Positions 1 to 8,800 of a DNA stretch of 64,000 bases are shown here, piece by piece. The stretch lies in assembly GCA_025359045.1 (NCBI GenBank), contig JANYHN010000029.1, positions 1 to 64,000 on the forward strand, given 5' to 3'. This DNA is from Hyphomicrobiales bacterium (GTDB lineage Bacteria > Pseudomonadota > Alphaproteobacteria > Rhizobiales > Aestuariivirgaceae). A program made the position numbers and the translations under genes. The number at the start of each line of letters is the position of its first letter. Position 1 is the stretch's first letter. The notes under the pieces are model-generated. The model was not told the DNA's origin, searched no databases, and worked only from the letters and a program-made list of their open reading frames with translations.

Positions 1-1
1 A

Positions 2-79
2 ACAAAACTTTCGCGTATTGCGATGCGTGAAATGGCCAACCAGGGTTTAATCCCCGGCATGGTCAAGTCGAGCTGGTAA
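2..79 (+). CDS. rpsN: 30S ribosomal protein S14, C-terminal end only
   Basis: The first 78 bases read in frame 2 as the last 25 residues of an S14 protein, ending in the family's typical GLIPGMVKSSW tail and a TAA stop at 77-79. The gene starts before the window, so its zinc-binding status cannot be judged. S14 binds the 3' domain of 16S rRNA in the 30S head. It lies 12 bases before rpsH, the normal spc-operon order (rpsN-rpsH-rplF). Confidence 0.9.
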   Translation, partial: TKLSRIAMREMANQGLIPGMVKSSW

Positions 80-91
80 GGAGATAAAGCG

Positions 92-487
92 ATGAGCATG
101 ACAGATCCTATCAGCGATATGCTGACACGCATCCGCAACGCGCACATGCGTAACAAGAACAAAGTAACGGTGCCACCATCGAAGCTGCGTGAACGTGTGT
201 TGGAAGTGTTGCACAAAGAAGGTTACATTCGCGGTTTTGCTGTGATCGAAAAAGACGGTAAGTCTGAGATCGAAGTGGAACTCAAATATTTCGACGGCGC
301 TCCTGCAATTAAGGAAATCGACCGTGTTTCAAAGCCAGGCCGCCGCGTTTACGCTTCGGTTCAAACTTTGCCATCTGTGTTCAACGGCTTGGGCATCTCG
401 ATCCTCTCCACACCAAAAGGTGTGATGTCGGATTCAGATGCGCGCGCCCAGAATGTTGGCGGCGAAGTGCTGTGCACAGTGTTCTGA
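92..487 (+). CDS. rpsH: 30S ribosomal protein S8
   Basis: The 131-residue protein matches the usual S8 length. The N-terminus [13 protein letters not shown] and the C-terminal half with STPKGVMSD and GGEVLCTVF are standard for the family. S8 binds the central domain of 16S rRNA early in 30S assembly and, in E. coli, is the translational repressor of the spc operon. A strong Shine-Dalgarno (AAGGAG, 78-83) precedes the ATG at 92; the internal ATG at 98 is too close to it. It sits between rpsN and rplF in one operon. Confidence 0.97.
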   Translation: MSMTDPISDMLTRIRNAHMRNKNKVTVPPSKLRERVLEVLHKEGYIRGFAVIEKDGKSEIEVELKYFDGAPAIKEIDRVSKPGRRVYASVQTLPSVFNGLGISILSTPKGVMSDSDARAQNVGGEVLCTVF

Positions 488-495
488 GGTAGATT

Positions 496-1029
496 ATGTC
501 TCGTATTGGAAAAAAAGCAGTTCCCGTTCCGGCAGGCGTCACAGCCACGATCGATGGGCAACAAGTTAGCGTCAAGGGTCCCAAGGGCGAATTGAAGCAA
601 GTGTTGAATGAATTTGTCTTGGTCAAGATGCAAGCGGATGGCGTTAAGGTTGATCCAAAAGATCAAACCAAGCTCTCGCGTTCATCTTGGGGTCTGTCGC
701 GCACATTGGTGGCCAATATGGTGACCGGTGTTACGACAGGCTATTCCAAAACACTTGAAATCAATGGCGTTGGTTACCGCGCCGCGTTGGCGGGCAAGGT
801 TTTGCAACTTAATCTTGGTTACAGCCATGATGTGAACTATCCAGTTCCAGATGGTATCGAAATTAAAGTGCCGAAGCCCACGGAAATCGTGATCAGCGGC
901 ATTGATAAGCAACGCGTGGGCCAAGTGGCGGCAGAAATCCGCGAATATCGTGGGCCAGAGCCTTACAAGGGCAAAGGTGTTAAATACGCAGGCGAAAAAA
1001 TCTTCCGCAAGGAAGGTAAAAAGAAATAA
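496..1029 (+). CDS. rplF: 50S ribosomal protein L6
   Basis: The 177-residue protein has the two-domain L6 layout. It begins [15 protein letters not shown] and has the C-terminal signature [15 protein letters not shown] near residues 150-165, the region that contacts 23S rRNA near the sarcin-ricin loop. It follows rpsH by 8 bases and precedes rplR by 12, as in other spc operons. A lysine-rich tail ends the protein. No unusual residue was noticed. Confidence 0.97.
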   Translation: MSRIGKKAVPVPAGVTATIDGQQVSVKGPKGELKQVLNEFVLVKMQADGVKVDPKDQTKLSRSSWGLSRTLVANMVTGVTTGYSKTLEINGVGYRAALAGKVLQLNLGYSHDVNYPVPDGIEIKVPKPTEIVISGIDKQRVGQVAAEIREYRGPEPYKGKGVKYAGEKIFRKEGKKK

Positions 1030-1041
1030 CGGAACAGAGAT

Positions 1042-1404
1042 ATGGCAAACAACGCATCAGCTATTACGCTCCGCAAAGCACGTGTTCGCAAGGCATTGGC
1101 AAGGCGCGAGAATGGTCGGCCCCGTCTTTCGGTGTTCCGTTCCTCCAAGAATATTTATGCCCAGATCATCGATGATGTGAAGGGTATTACTGTAGCGGCC
1201 GCTTCCACTTTGGAAGAGGGCTTCATGACGACGAAGAAGACCGGTGCAGACAAAGCAGCAGCAGAAGCCATTGGCAAACTGATTGCTGAACGCGCTACCA
1301 AGGCCGGCATCACAACAGTGGTGTTTGATCGTGGCGGCTACATCTACCACGGGCGTGTAAAGGCTTTGGCCGATGCAGCGCGCGCTGGTGGACTTCAATT
1401 TTAA
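1042..1404 (+). CDS. rplR: 50S ribosomal protein L18
   Basis: The 120-residue protein is of typical L18 size. A basic N-terminal arm rich in Arg and Lys (about residues 8-25) is followed by the conserved [18 protein letters not shown] segment and ends in the usual [12 protein letters not shown]18 carries 5S rRNA into the central protuberance of the 50S subunit with L5. The ATG is preceded by GGAACAGAG, a weak Shine-Dalgarno that fits coupled translation from rplF. Confidence 0.97.
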   Translation: MANNASAITLRKARVRKALARRENGRPRLSVFRSSKNIYAQIIDDVKGITVAAASTLEEGFMTTKKTGADKAAAEAIGKLIAERATKAGITTVVFDRGGYIYHGRVKALADAARAGGLQF

Positions 1405-1425
1405 TAGTAACGGACGAAAAGCAAC

Positions 1426-1980
1426 ATGGCTAAAGAACGTAGCGATCGCAAAGACAACCGTGAAGAGAAAGACTCTGAATTCACGGACAAGTTGGTTCAC
1501 ATCAACCGCGTCGCAAAAGTTGTTAAAGGCGGTAAGCGCTTTGGTTTCGCGGCATTGGTTGTTGTTGGCGATCAAAAGGGTCGCGTTGGTTTTGGCCACG
1601 GTAAAGCCCGTGAAGTTCCTGAAGCCGTGCGCAAGGCCACTGAAGGTGCTAAACGCGCTTTGATCCGCGTGCCACTTCGTGAAGGCCGCACATTGCATCA
1701 TGATGTGAATGGTCGTTGGGGTGCTGGTAAGGTTATTCTTCGTACAGCGCCTGCTGGTACTGGTGTTATTGCCGGTGGCCCGATGCGCGCTGTGTTTGAA
1801 TCGGTTGGCATGGCAGACGTGGTGGCGAAATCCACTGGTTCGTCGAACCCATACAACATGGTTCGCGCTACATTCGAAGCGCTGAAAAAGCAAGTGAGCC
1901 CTCGCTCAGTTGCCAGCCGTCGTGGCAAGAAGGTCAGCGAAATTTTGAGCAACCGCACCACTGAAGTGGTTTCGGACTAA
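1426..1980 (+). CDS. rpsE: 30S ribosomal protein S5
   Basis: The 184-residue protein has an acidic and lysine-rich N-terminal extension of about 25 residues, then the double-stranded RNA binding half ([20 protein letters not shown]) and the C-terminal half with [13 protein letters not shown] and [17 protein letters not shown]5 lies in the 30S shoulder and is one of the proteins that set decoding accuracy. It is placed between rplR and rpmD as expected. The slightly long N-terminus is common in alphaproteobacteria. Confidence 0.97.
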   Translation: MAKERSDRKDNREEKDSEFTDKLVHINRVAKVVKGGKRFGFAALVVVGDQKGRVGFGHGKAREVPEAVRKATEGAKRALIRVPLREGRTLHHDVNGRWGAGKVILRTAPAGTGVIAGGPMRAVFESVGMADVVAKSTGSSNPYNMVRATFEALKKQVSPRSVASRRGKKVSEILSNRTTEVVSD

Positions 1981-1998
1981 GGTTTAAGGAATATACAA

Positions 1999-2193
1999 AT
2001 GGCAAAAGCAGCTTCGGGCAAAACCGTTACGATTGAGCAATATGCAAGCCCACAGCGCAGGCCTGCTGATCAACGTGCAACGTTGGTTGGTTTGGGTCTG
2101 AACCGCATTCGTCGTCGTTCAACTTTGGTTGATACGCCGGCCCTTCGCGGCATGCTTGCCAAGGTGGCCCATCTCGTTCGCGTGGTCGAATAA
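1999..2193 (+). CDS. rpmD: 50S ribosomal protein L30
   Basis: This small 64-residue protein fits L30 (usually 58-65 residues). It shows the core [26 protein letters not shown] and ends in [11 protein letters not shown]30 is a globular protein on the 50S surface near L18/5S RNA in bacteria. It is absent from some lineages, so its presence here is worth recording. It is 18 bases after rpsE, with AAGGAA as ribosome binding site. Confidence 0.96.
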   Translation: MAKAASGKTVTIEQYASPQRRPADQRATLVGLGLNRIRRRSTLVDTPALRGMLAKVAHLVRVVE

Positions 2194-2211
2194 GTTTAAG
2201 GAATTCTGATT

Positions 2212-2709
2212 ATGAAATTGAATGAGATTGCAGATAATGCAGGCGCCAAGAAAGATCGCAAACGCATCGGTCGGGGCCTAGGTTCAGGCAAGGGCAAGAC
2301 TGGCGGACGCGGCGGCAAAGGCCAAACTGCTCGTAAGGGTGGCGCAAAGGCAGGCTTTGAAGGCGGTCAAATGCCAATTTATCGTCGCTTGCCAAAGCGT
2401 GGCTTTAACAAGCCAAATGAAGTTCCTTACAACGAAATCAACTTGGCCCGCGTTGCAGTTGCCATTGAAGCCAAGAAGCTTGATGTGAAAGCTCCGGTCA
2501 CTGGTGCAACATTGCTGGCTGCTGGTGTAATCACAAAGTTGGAATCAGGCGGCGTTCGTTTGATCGGAACCGCTGATATTAAAGCCAAGATTGCCTTCGA
2601 AGTGTACTATGCTTCAAAAGGTGCAACAGCTGCTGTTGAAAAAGCTGGCGGTAGCGTGAAAGTTTCTCGCGTTGATAAGCCGAAGGCCGAAATCAAGGCC
2701 AAAGGTTGA
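2212..2709 (+). CDS. rplO: 50S ribosomal protein L15
   Basis: The 165-residue protein has the glycine- and basic-rich N-terminal extension typical of L15 (about residues 15-50, GRGLGSGKGKTGGRGGKGQ) that threads into 23S rRNA, followed by MPIYRRLPKRGF and the globular C-terminal domain. It has a longer, Lys/Ala-rich C-terminus than E. coli L15, as in many alphaproteobacteria. It precedes secY, from which it is separated by a 55-base spacer holding a hairpin. Confidence 0.97.
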   Translation: MKLNEIADNAGAKKDRKRIGRGLGSGKGKTGGRGGKGQTARKGGAKAGFEGGQMPIYRRLPKRGFNKPNEVPYNEINLARVAVAIEAKKLDVKAPVTGATLLAAGVITKLESGGVRLIGTADIKAKIAFEVYYASKGATAAVEKAGGSVKVSRVDKPKAEIKAKG

Positions 2710-2719
2710 TGGTTTAGAA

Positions 2720-2744
2720 GTCACTCCCCATATGGTGGAGTGAC
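2720..2744 (+). other. Hairpin between rplO and secY
   Basis: A perfect 8-bp stem, GTCACTCC at 2720-2727 with GGAGTGAC at 2737-2744, encloses a 9-base loop. There is no following T-tract, so it does not look like a simple intrinsic terminator. It sits 20 bases before the secY start. A role in mRNA processing or in lowering secY expression relative to the ribosomal genes is inference. Confidence 0.55.
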
Positions 2745-2764
2745 AATGAACTTAAAGGTGAAAC

Positions 2765-4096
2765 ATGGCATCAGCAGCTGAACAACTCGCGGCAAATATA
2801 AATTTCAGTTCGTTGACCAAATCAGAAGATTTGAAGAAGCGCCTGTGGTTTACCCTTGGCGCGTTAATCGTTTACCGTCTTGGTTCCTACATCCCAATTC
2901 CTGGTATTGATACCAATGAGGTGGCTAAGTTCGCTGCGCAAAATGCGTCTGGCATTTTGGGTTGGGTAAACGGGTTGGCAGGTGGTGCGCTTGGTCGTTT
3001 GGCCATTTTTGCTCTTAATATCATGCCTTATATTTCTGCTTCCATCATTATGCAGTTGATGACCACTGTGTCGCCTCATCTTGAAGCTTTGAAAAAAGAA
3101 GGTGAGTCGGGCCGCAAAAAGATCAATCAATATACACGTTACGGCACTGTGCTTCTTGCTGCATTGCAGGCTTACGGCATTGCCGTGGGGCTTGAAGGGC
3201 GAGGGGGCTTGGTTATAGATCCGGGTCCGTTCTTTATTGCGACCACTGTGATCACACTCACGGGTGGAACAGTATTCTTGATGTGGCTGGGTGAGCAGAT
3301 CACCGCGCGCGGCATTGGCAACGGCACATCACTCATCATTTTTTCAGGCATCGTCGCCAATCTTCCAGCTGCTGTGGCAGGCATGCTGGAGCTGGGCCGC
3401 AAGGGTTTGATGTCGCCATTCTTGATCATGGCAATTTTGATCATGGCGATAGCTGTGGTTGCGTTCATTGTATTTTTCGAACGTGCGCAGAGGCGTCTGC
3501 TAATCCAATATCCCAAACGACAGGTCGGCATGCGTGTGACGCAAGCTGAAAGTTCGCATCTGCCTTTGAAACTTAACACATCAGGCGTTATTCCTCCGAT
3601 CTTCGCATCGTCATTATTGTTGCTGCCTCTGACGGTTGCAAATTTCTCTGCCGGCAAAGGCCCCGATTGGTTGAATCAAGCAACTGCATTGCTGGGTCAC
3701 GGCAAACCATTGTTCTTAATCTTGTATGCTGCTTTGATTGTATTTTTCTGTTTCTTCTACACTTCAATCATGTTCAACACGAAAGAGACTGCCGATAATT
3801 TGAAGAAGTCTGGCGGCTTTATATTGGGCATTCGCCCGGGTGATCAGACCGCTGAATATCTCGACCGCATTCTTACACGCATCACTGTGATCGGCGCCAT
3901 TTACATCGTGATCATCTGCTTGATCCCTGAATTGCTCGTGGCCTATTCCGGAATTCCATTTTATTTTGGTGGTACTTCGCTCTTGATCGTGGTCACCGTT
4001 ACACTTGATACTGTTTCCCAGATTCAAGGTCATTTGTTATCGCAGCAATATGAGAAGCTGATGAAGAAAGCTAATTTGCGCGGCGGGCGCAAATGA
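2765..4096 (+). CDS. secY: Preprotein translocase channel subunit SecY
   Basis: The 443-residue polytopic membrane protein has about ten hydrophobic segments, matching the SecY channel. Family markers include YRLGSYIPIPGI (about residues 40-50), the TM2 region with ALNIMPYISASIIMQL, the cytosolic loop with ERAQRRLLIQYPKRQVG, and the C-terminal loop FGGTSLLIVVTVTLDTVSQI. It forms the protein-conducting channel with SecE/SecG and works with SecA or ribosomes. The spc-operon position is standard. Its stop overlaps the adk start (ATGA), implying coupled translation. Confidence 0.97.
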   Translation: MASAAEQLAANINFSSLTKSEDLKKRLWFTLGALIVYRLGSYIPIPGIDTNEVAKFAAQNASGILGWVNGLAGGALGRLAIFALNIMPYISASIIMQLMTTVSPHLEALKKEGESGRKKINQYTRYGTVLLAALQAYGIAVGLEGRGGLVIDPGPFFIATTVITLTGGTVFLMWLGEQITARGIGNGTSLIIFSGIVANLPAAVAGMLELGRKGLMSPFLIMAILIMAIAVVAFIVFFERAQRRLLIQYPKRQVGMRVTQAESSHLPLKLNTSGVIPPIFASSLLLLPLTVANFSAGKGPDWLNQATALLGHGKPLFLILYAALIVFFCFFYTSIMFNTKETADNLKKSGGFILGIRPGDQTAEYLDRILTRITVIGAIYIVIICLIPELLVAYSGIPFYFGGTSLLIVVTVTLDTVSQIQGHLLSQQYEKLMKKANLRGGRK

Positions 4097-4749
4097 ATTT
4101 AATACTGCTTGGACCACCAGGTGCCGGAAAAGGCACACAGGCTAAAATTTTAGAACAGGCCCATGGGTTCAAGCAATTATCAACAGGTGACATGCTCCGT
4201 GCGGCGATATCGGCAGGATCAGAAACAGGTGTCAAAGCCAAGGCGATTATGGATCGCGGCGATTTGGTTTCAGACGATGTGATTTTGGGTATTGTGGCTG
4301 AGCGTATGGATAAGCCCGATGTTTCGCAGGGCGTGGTGTTTGATGGTTTCCCGCGCACACCTGCGCAGGCTGAAAGCCTCGACAAAATGTTGAAGGCACG
4401 TGGCGGCAAGTTGGACGGTGTAATAGAGATGAAGGTTGATGATGAGGCTTTGGTTAAGCGCATCACTGGCCGTTTTACCTGCGCCAAGTGCGGTAAGGGT
4501 TATCATGACGATTTTGCCAAGCCTAAAAAGGTAGGCATATGCGATGTGTGTGGTTCGACTGAGTTCACACGTCGTCCTGACGACAACGAGAAAACGGTGC
4601 GTGACCGGCTTCAAGTTTACAATAAACAGACCGCCCCACTTGTGGAATATTACCGCGGGCAGGGCAATTTGCATGTGATTGACGGCATGGCCGATATTGG
4701 GCAGGTAACTGCTGCGATTGAAACTGTGTTGGCACAATTAAAGGCTTAA
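4093..4749 (+). CDS. adk: Adenylate kinase, zinc-type LID
   Basis: The 218-residue protein begins [16 protein letters not shown], the P-loop of adenylate kinases, and carries FPRTPAQAE and [13 protein letters not shown]. It converts AMP + ATP to 2 ADP in the cytosol. It is a long-form enzyme whose LID (about residues 125-160) has four cysteines in two Cys-X2-Cys pairs (CAKC and CDVC), so a structural zinc site is predicted; E. coli Adk lacks this. The ATG overlaps the secY stop by 4 bases. The secY-adk pairing is common. Confidence 0.96.
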   Translation: MNLILLGPPGAGKGTQAKILEQAHGFKQLSTGDMLRAAISAGSETGVKAKAIMDRGDLVSDDVILGIVAERMDKPDVSQGVVFDGFPRTPAQAESLDKMLKARGGKLDGVIEMKVDDEALVKRITGRFTCAKCGKGYHDDFAKPKKVGICDVCGSTEFTRRPDDNEKTVRDRLQVYNKQTAPLVEYYRGQGNLHVIDGMADIGQVTAAIETVLAQLKA

Positions 4750-4830
4750 GAAAGCTTGTTCATTCGGGTTGACGCGTAAGCGATTCCAATCTAAGGACAC
4801 TGAATTCTTAGTCGGATGTTGGGCTGGTGT

Positions 4831-4848
4831 AGGGAAGAAACCTTCCCT
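4831..4848 (+). other. Hairpin in the adk-rpsM spacer
   Basis: The 193-base gap between adk and rpsM holds a strong small hairpin: AGGGAAG (4831-4837) pairs with CTTCCCT (4842-4848) around an AAAC loop, and flanking TGT/ACA could extend it. No T-tract follows. The gap is the boundary between the spc and alpha operons, where an alpha-operon promoter could lie, but I could not pick out a convincing -35/-10 pair. Confidence 0.45.
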
Positions 4849-4942
4849 GTACACGGCCTTATGTCTTTGTTGTGCAAAACAAAACGACGAAACTTGTTCT
4901 AAACTTGGGTTAGAAGCCCTTGAAATTATTAGGAGATTACCT

Positions 4943-5311
4943 GTGGCCCGTATTGCTGGTGTCAATATTCCGACTGGAAAGCGTGTAGAAATTGCGCTTC
5001 GTTATATCAATGGCATTGGGCCAGTTAATTCCAAGGTCATCTGCGCCGAAGTGAAGATTCCTGCTGCAAAGCGTGTGAATGAACTTTCGGATGCTGAAAT
5101 CTTGGCGATCCGCGAAATCATTGACCGCGATTATACGGTCGAGGGCGATCTTCGCCGCGAAATCTCTGTGAATATTAAGCGCCTGACAGATTTGGGCTGC
5201 TACCGTGGTTTGCGTCACCGCAAGGGTCTTCCAGTTCGTGGTCAACGCACTCACACCAACGCACGCACCCGCAAGGGCCCTGCAAAAGCCATCGCTGGCA
5301 AGAAGAAATAA
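4943..5311 (+). CDS. rpsM: 30S ribosomal protein S13 (GTG start)
   Basis: With the GTG at 4943 the protein has 122 residues, the normal S13 size, and begins (M)[18 protein letters not shown]. An AGGAG Shine-Dalgarno at 4931-4935 supports this start; the open frame runs further upstream but without family similarity. The C-terminus [20 protein letters not shown] is diagnostic. S13 sits at the top of the 30S head and contacts tRNA and the L5 bridge. It opens the alpha operon, 193 bases after adk. Confidence 0.96.
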   Translation: MARIAGVNIPTGKRVEIALRYINGIGPVNSKVICAEVKIPAAKRVNELSDAEILAIREIIDRDYTVEGDLRREISVNIKRLTDLGCYRGLRHRKGLPVRGQRTHTNARTRKGPAKAIAGKKK

Positions 5312-5323
5312 GGCTTAAAGATC

Positions 5324-5713
5324 ATGGCAAAAGAAGCAGCGCGTACGCGCCGTAAAGAACGTAAAAATGTGTCGTCGGGCATGGTGCATGTGAATGCATC
5401 GTTTAACAACACAATGATCACCATCACTGATGTGCAGGGCAATACGATTTGCTGGGCGTCGGCTGGCAAAATGGGTTTCAAGGGCTCGCGTAAGTCTACT
5501 CCTTATGCCGCTCAGCTGGCTGGTGAACAGGTTGCTAAATCGGCAATCGAAAATGGTATGCGCACTGTTGAAGTTGAAGTCACTGGTCCAGGTTCGGGTC
5601 GTGAGTCGGCGCTTCGTGCATTGCAAGCTGCTGGCCTGCAAGTGACATCAATCCGCGACATCACGCCAATTCCACATAACGGCTGCCGCCCACCAAAGAA
5701 GCGCCGCGTATAA
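5324..5713 (+). CDS. rpsK: 30S ribosomal protein S11
   Basis: The 129-residue protein matches S11 length. It shows [16 protein letters not shown] near residue 25, [12 protein letters not shown] in the middle, and the C-terminal signature [19 protein letters not shown]11 lies on the 30S platform and shapes the 16S 690/720 region facing the E-site mRNA. It follows rpsM by 12 bases in the alpha operon; rpsD is not in this cluster, as is usual in alphaproteobacteria. Confidence 0.97.
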   Translation: MAKEAARTRRKERKNVSSGMVHVNASFNNTMITITDVQGNTICWASAGKMGFKGSRKSTPYAAQLAGEQVAKSAIENGMRTVEVEVTGPGSGRESALRALQAAGLQVTSIRDITPIPHNGCRPPKKRRV

Positions 5714-5726
5714 CATTCTCATTGTG

Positions 5727-5740
5727 GCGCGGTTCCGCGC
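5727..5740 (+). other. Hairpin between rpsK and rpoA
   Basis: A compact GC stem, GCGCGG (5727-5732) with CCGCGC (5735-5740), has a TT loop and lies 55 bases before rpoA. There is no T-tract. Its position suggests a processing or stability element separating rpoA from the ribosomal-protein genes; this is inference. Confidence 0.5.
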
Positions 5741-5794
5741 TGCCAACTAAAAACCCAATTTTGGAAGAGTGATCTTCCGGAGGCTAACGGGAAC

Positions 5795-6823
5795 ATGAAC
5801 ATGCAGGTTAATCAAAAGAATTGGCAGGAACTGATCCGCCCCACCAAGATTGATATTCAATCGGGCAAGGATAAAAAGCGTATGGCAACTGTGGTTGCCG
5901 AGCCGTTGGAACGCGGCTTTGGTACAACGCTGGGCAACGCGCTGCGCCGCATTCTTTTGTCATCACTGCAAGGTGCTGCTGTAACTGCTATTCAGATTGA
6001 CGGCGTGTTACATGAATTCTCATCGATTGCCGGTGTGCGCGAAGATGTGACCGAGATGATCATGAACATCAAGGAAATCGCCTTTGTAATGCACGCTGAG
6101 GGCCCAAAGCGCCTGACGCTGAAGAAGGAAGGCCCTGGCGTTGTAAAAGCCAGCGACATTCAGCAATCAGCAGATGTGCAAATCCTCAATCCTGATCATG
6201 TGATCTGCACATTGGATCACGGAGCTGAACTGCGCATCGAATTTACGATCAACAATGGCAAAGGCTATGTCGCCGCCGATCGTAACCGTGCGGAAGATGC
6301 GCCAATTGGGTTGATCCCGGTTGACTCGATTTATTCGCCGGTGCGCCGTGTGTCTTACCGCGTTGAAAATACCCGTGAAGGTCAGATCCTTGATTATGAT
6401 AAGTTGATCATGACGGTTGAAACCAATGGTGCAGTTACTCCAGAAGATGCTGTGGCTTATGCTGCGCGTATTCTGCAGGACCAAATTTCTGTATTCATCA
6501 ATTTCAGCGAACCATCGGCAGCCGTTGCTGAAGAAGTCCGTTCGGAATTGCCGTTCAATGCGGCTCTTCTCAAGAAGGTGGATGAGCTTGAACTTTCAGT
6601 GCGTTCAGCCAACTGTTTGAAGAATGACAACATTGTTTATATCGGCGATCTGATCCAGAAATCAGAAGCTGAAATGCTCCGCACGCCAAACTTTGGCCGT
6701 AAGAGCCTGAACGAAATTAAGGAAGTGTTGGCACAAATGGGCTTGCACCTCGGGATGGAAGTCACGAATTGGCCACCAGAAAATATTGATGAGCTGGCCA
6801 AGAAAATGGAAAGCCATTACTAA
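5795..6823 (+). CDS. rpoA: RNA polymerase alpha subunit
   Basis: The 342-residue protein has both alpha domains. The N-terminal dimerisation and assembly domain includes [22 protein letters not shown] (here residues about 35-56). A linker near 235-255 leads to the C-terminal domain, with [13 protein letters not shown] and [18 protein letters not shown], which binds UP elements and activators. A GGAGG at 5779-5783 supports the ATG at 5795; the in-frame ATG at 5801 is an alternative. It lies between rpsK and rplQ, as is universal in bacteria. Confidence 0.97.
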   Translation: MNMQVNQKNWQELIRPTKIDIQSGKDKKRMATVVAEPLERGFGTTLGNALRRILLSSLQGAAVTAIQIDGVLHEFSSIAGVREDVTEMIMNIKEIAFVMHAEGPKRLTLKKEGPGVVKASDIQQSADVQILNPDHVICTLDHGAELRIEFTINNGKGYVAADRNRAEDAPIGLIPVDSIYSPVRRVSYRVENTREGQILDYDKLIMTVETNGAVTPEDAVAYAARILQDQISVFINFSEPSAAVAEEVRSELPFNAALLKKVDELELSVRSANCLKNDNIVYIGDLIQKSEAEMLRTPNFGRKSLNEIKEVLAQMGLHLGMEVTNWPPENIDELAKKMESHY

Positions 6824-6832
6824 ACAATTCGC

Positions 6833-6848
6833 CGGGGCTGCGGCCCCG
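6833..6848 (+). other. Hairpin between rpoA and rplQ
   Basis: The CGGGGC stem at 6833-6838 pairs with GCCCCG at 6843-6848 around a TGCG loop, 22 bases before the rplQ start. It lacks a U-run, so readthrough into rplQ is expected. It is the fourth such hairpin in this operon block. Confidence 0.5.
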
Positions 6849-6870
6849 TTATAAGTTAGGAGAATATATT

Positions 6871-7296
6871 ATGCGTCATGGTTTTAAAGGCCGCCAACTC
6901 AACCGCACATCCGAGCATCGCAAGGCGATGTTTGCGAACATGTCGGCATCGCTGATAAAGCATGAGCAAATCGTAACCACTTTGCCAAAAGCAAAGGACT
7001 TGCGCCCGATCGTTGAAAAGCTGATCACGCTGGCCAAAAAGGGCGGTCTTCATGCGCGCCGCCAAGCCATCGCTCAAATGCGCGATGAAACACAAGCCAA
7101 GAAGCTTTTTGATGTTTTGGCCGCTCGCTACAAGGACCGCAAGGGCGGCTATATCCGCATCATGAAGGCTGGTTTCCGTTATGGCGATAACGCGCCTGTA
7201 GCAGTCATCGAGTTCGTTGACCGCGACGTGTCAGCCAAAGGCCTCGATTCAGGCCCATCGCAGAAGAAGGACGATGCTGAAGCCGTTGCGGCTTAA
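6871..7296 (+). CDS. rplQ: 50S ribosomal protein L17
   Basis: The 141-residue protein has the conserved L17 opening [20 protein letters not shown] and the [24 protein letters not shown]-like region (here [11 protein letters not shown]). The tail after about residue 120 is variable and acidic/alanine-rich. L17 binds near the peptide exit on the 50S subunit. TAGGAG at 6857-6862 is the ribosome binding site. It is the last gene of the alpha operon and is followed by a strong terminator. Confidence 0.97.
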   Translation: MRHGFKGRQLNRTSEHRKAMFANMSASLIKHEQIVTTLPKAKDLRPIVEKLITLAKKGGLHARRQAIAQMRDETQAKKLFDVLAARYKDRKGGYIRIMKAGFRYGDNAPVAVIEFVDRDVSAKGLDSGPSQKKDDAEAVAA

Positions 7297-7320
7297 TACA
7301 TTCTCTCGTTTGAAATTCAA

Positions 7321-7348
7321 AAGCAGGCCTTCTGGCCTGCTTTTTTTG
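7321..7348 (+). terminator. Intrinsic terminator of the alpha operon
   Basis: AAGCAGGCC pairs with GGCCTGCTT around a short TTCT loop and is followed by a run of seven T. It lies 25 bases after the rplQ stop and is a textbook rho-independent terminator for the plus strand. Confidence 0.92.
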
Positions 7349-7488
7349 TTTGAGTTTGCCCGCTGGGGAACTTGAATCGTGCTGTTGGTTGAAATAAATT
7401 TCTTTATGTTAGCGCTGTATGGTTTGGGGCCATTGGCCATAGACCAATCAGTTATTTGAACGATCTAGGCCCGTTGGTCATTTTGCCC

Positions 7489-8676
7489 CTAAACGCTCAG
7501 CACTTTTTCAACTTCAACAATTTCGTGCCCGCCATAGCCGTTAAATTTTGTCAGTGTTGAAATTCCATAGGCACCAATCGTGCCAAACTCGATGTAATCG
7601 CCCTCGCGCAAACCTTCCAATATATCGAGGTTATGCGGCAGCACATCGAGTGGATCGCAGGTCGGGCCAAAGACTTTCCATGATTTCACGGCACCATGGA
7701 TCACTTTACCATCGCGGATCACACGGAAGGGTGGCTTCAATTCCGGCGCTTGCATATATTCCATCAGCGCTCCGTAGACGCCATCATTTATAAATATATC
7801 ATCGCCGTCCGTGCACACCAGCTTAACGCGCGACAGTAGCGACATGCAATTGGCCACCAACCCACGACCAGGTTCGCATTCAAGCTTAGGCGCATCGTTG
7901 CCAAAGAACTTTGCCACTGCCTCGTCGATGATACGAAAGAACACATTGGGTTCAGGTGCCGTAGACAGCATATAGTTAGCTGGAAAACCACCGCCCACAT
8001 TCAGCGCAAACACCTTCACGTCAGCTGTCTTGGCGATGCGAGCCGCCGCTTCAATATGGCGTACATAAGTTTGCGGGTCTCTGGATTGCGAGCCTGGGTG
8101 GAAAGTGAGCATCGGTTGATAGCCCAATTCTATGACTTTTTTCAAAAGCTCAACGCAGATATGTTCAGGCGCGCCAAACTTGGTCGAGAAATCATGCGCC
8201 GAGGAACCACGGTCACGCGGTAATACAAATCGAACTGCGATTTCAACACTCGCGTCGGCGCCAATTATATCATTAATCTTTTGCAATTCCTCACGGCAAT
8301 CAACAACAAAGCGGCGGCAATTATAGATTTTATACGCATCTTCAATCTCGCGGCGCGACTTCACAGGATTATGGTAATGAAATTTTGCCGTGGCCGAAAT
8401 GCCGTGCACCAGTTTCATCTCGTGCACCGAAGCAACATCCCAATGTGTCAAACCCACTTTCGCCAAAGTCCGGATCACTTGTTCAGACGGGTTGGATTTA
8501 ACTGCGAACGTTACAAGGCCCGGAAAATTATTGAGAAACACGTTGGCTCGCTCAGCCAGCGCTGTTGGCGAGAAGCAGAACATTGGCTCATCAGGTTGCA
8601 TGTCTAATGCTATCGCCGCGGCATTTTCAGGTCGGCCATTTCGGTTTGCAGATTTCAAGGCTGAGACAGTGGACAT
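7489..8676 (-). CDS. Ornithine/lysine decarboxylase, alanine-racemase fold (type III PLP)
   Basis: This 395-residue protein belongs to the eukaryotic-like ODC family (group IV decarboxylases). Visible active-site parts are the PLP lysine in FAVKSNP (K60), the HPGSQS segment, the glycine loop NVGGGFP, ECEPGR, which binds the PLP phosphate, and the catalytic cysteine in GPTCDPLDVL (C340), supplied across the dimer. It decarboxylates ornithine to putrescine and in alphaproteobacteria often also lysine to cadaverine. Putrescine would feed the homospermidine synthase at 42419-43849. It diverges from an Lrp-type regulator. Whether it prefers lysine cannot be read from the sequence. Confidence 0.92.
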   Translation of the reverse strand: MSTVSALKSANRNGRPENAAAIALDMQPDEPMFCFSPTALAERANVFLNNFPGLVTFAVKSNPSEQVIRTLAKVGLTHWDVASVHEMKLVHGISATAKFHYHNPVKSRREIEDAYKIYNCRRFVVDCREELQKINDIIGADASVEIAVRFVLPRDRGSSAHDFSTKFGAPEHICVELLKKVIELGYQPMLTFHPGSQSRDPQTYVRHIEAAARIAKTADVKVFALNVGGGFPANYMLSTAPEPNVFFRIIDEAVAKFFGNDAPKLECEPGRGLVANCMSLLSRVKLVCTDGDDIFINDGVYGALMEYMQAPELKPPFRVIRDGKVIHGAVKSWKVFGPTCDPLDVLPHNLDILEGLREGDYIEFGTIGAYGISTLTKFNGYGGHEIVEVEKVLSV

Positions 8677-8763
8677 GTGTAATCCTCATTTGATGGTAGA
8701 ATTATTATGAGCGATGTGAGTGACGGGGGTAAGACTGCGAAGTGTTGCGAATTGCCATCTGCA

Positions 8764-8778
8764 CCGTCATAATGACGG
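8764..8778. promoter_or_regulatory. Perfect inverted repeat before the Lrp-type gene
   Basis: CCGTCAT at 8764-8770 is mirrored exactly by ATGACGG at 8772-8778 around one A. An outer TTGCC (8752-8756) and GGCAA (8777-8781) form a second, wider pair. The site is 22 bases before the proposed Lrp-type start and about 90 bases before the divergent decarboxylase start. Lrp/AsnC proteins bind AT-centred palindromes and usually control themselves and the divergent gene, so an operator is a reasonable inference. Confidence 0.5.
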
Positions 8779-8800
8779 CAACAGACTCAAAGCGACGAAA

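Noticed and set aside
1057-1893. Minus-strand open frame of 278 codons
   Set aside because: It lies entirely across rplR and rpsE, has no ribosome site or family similarity, and arises from the codon bias of the plus-strand ribosomal genes.
4769-4942. 58-residue N-terminal extension of rpsM
   Set aside because: The open frame continues upstream, but S13 similarity starts exactly at the GTG at 4943, which has an AGGAG ribosome site.
8677-8800. speF-type leader RNA upstream of the decarboxylase
   Set aside because: The spacer is only 124 bases and is shared with a divergent gene, too short for the roughly 400-base speF element, and no matching stems were seen.
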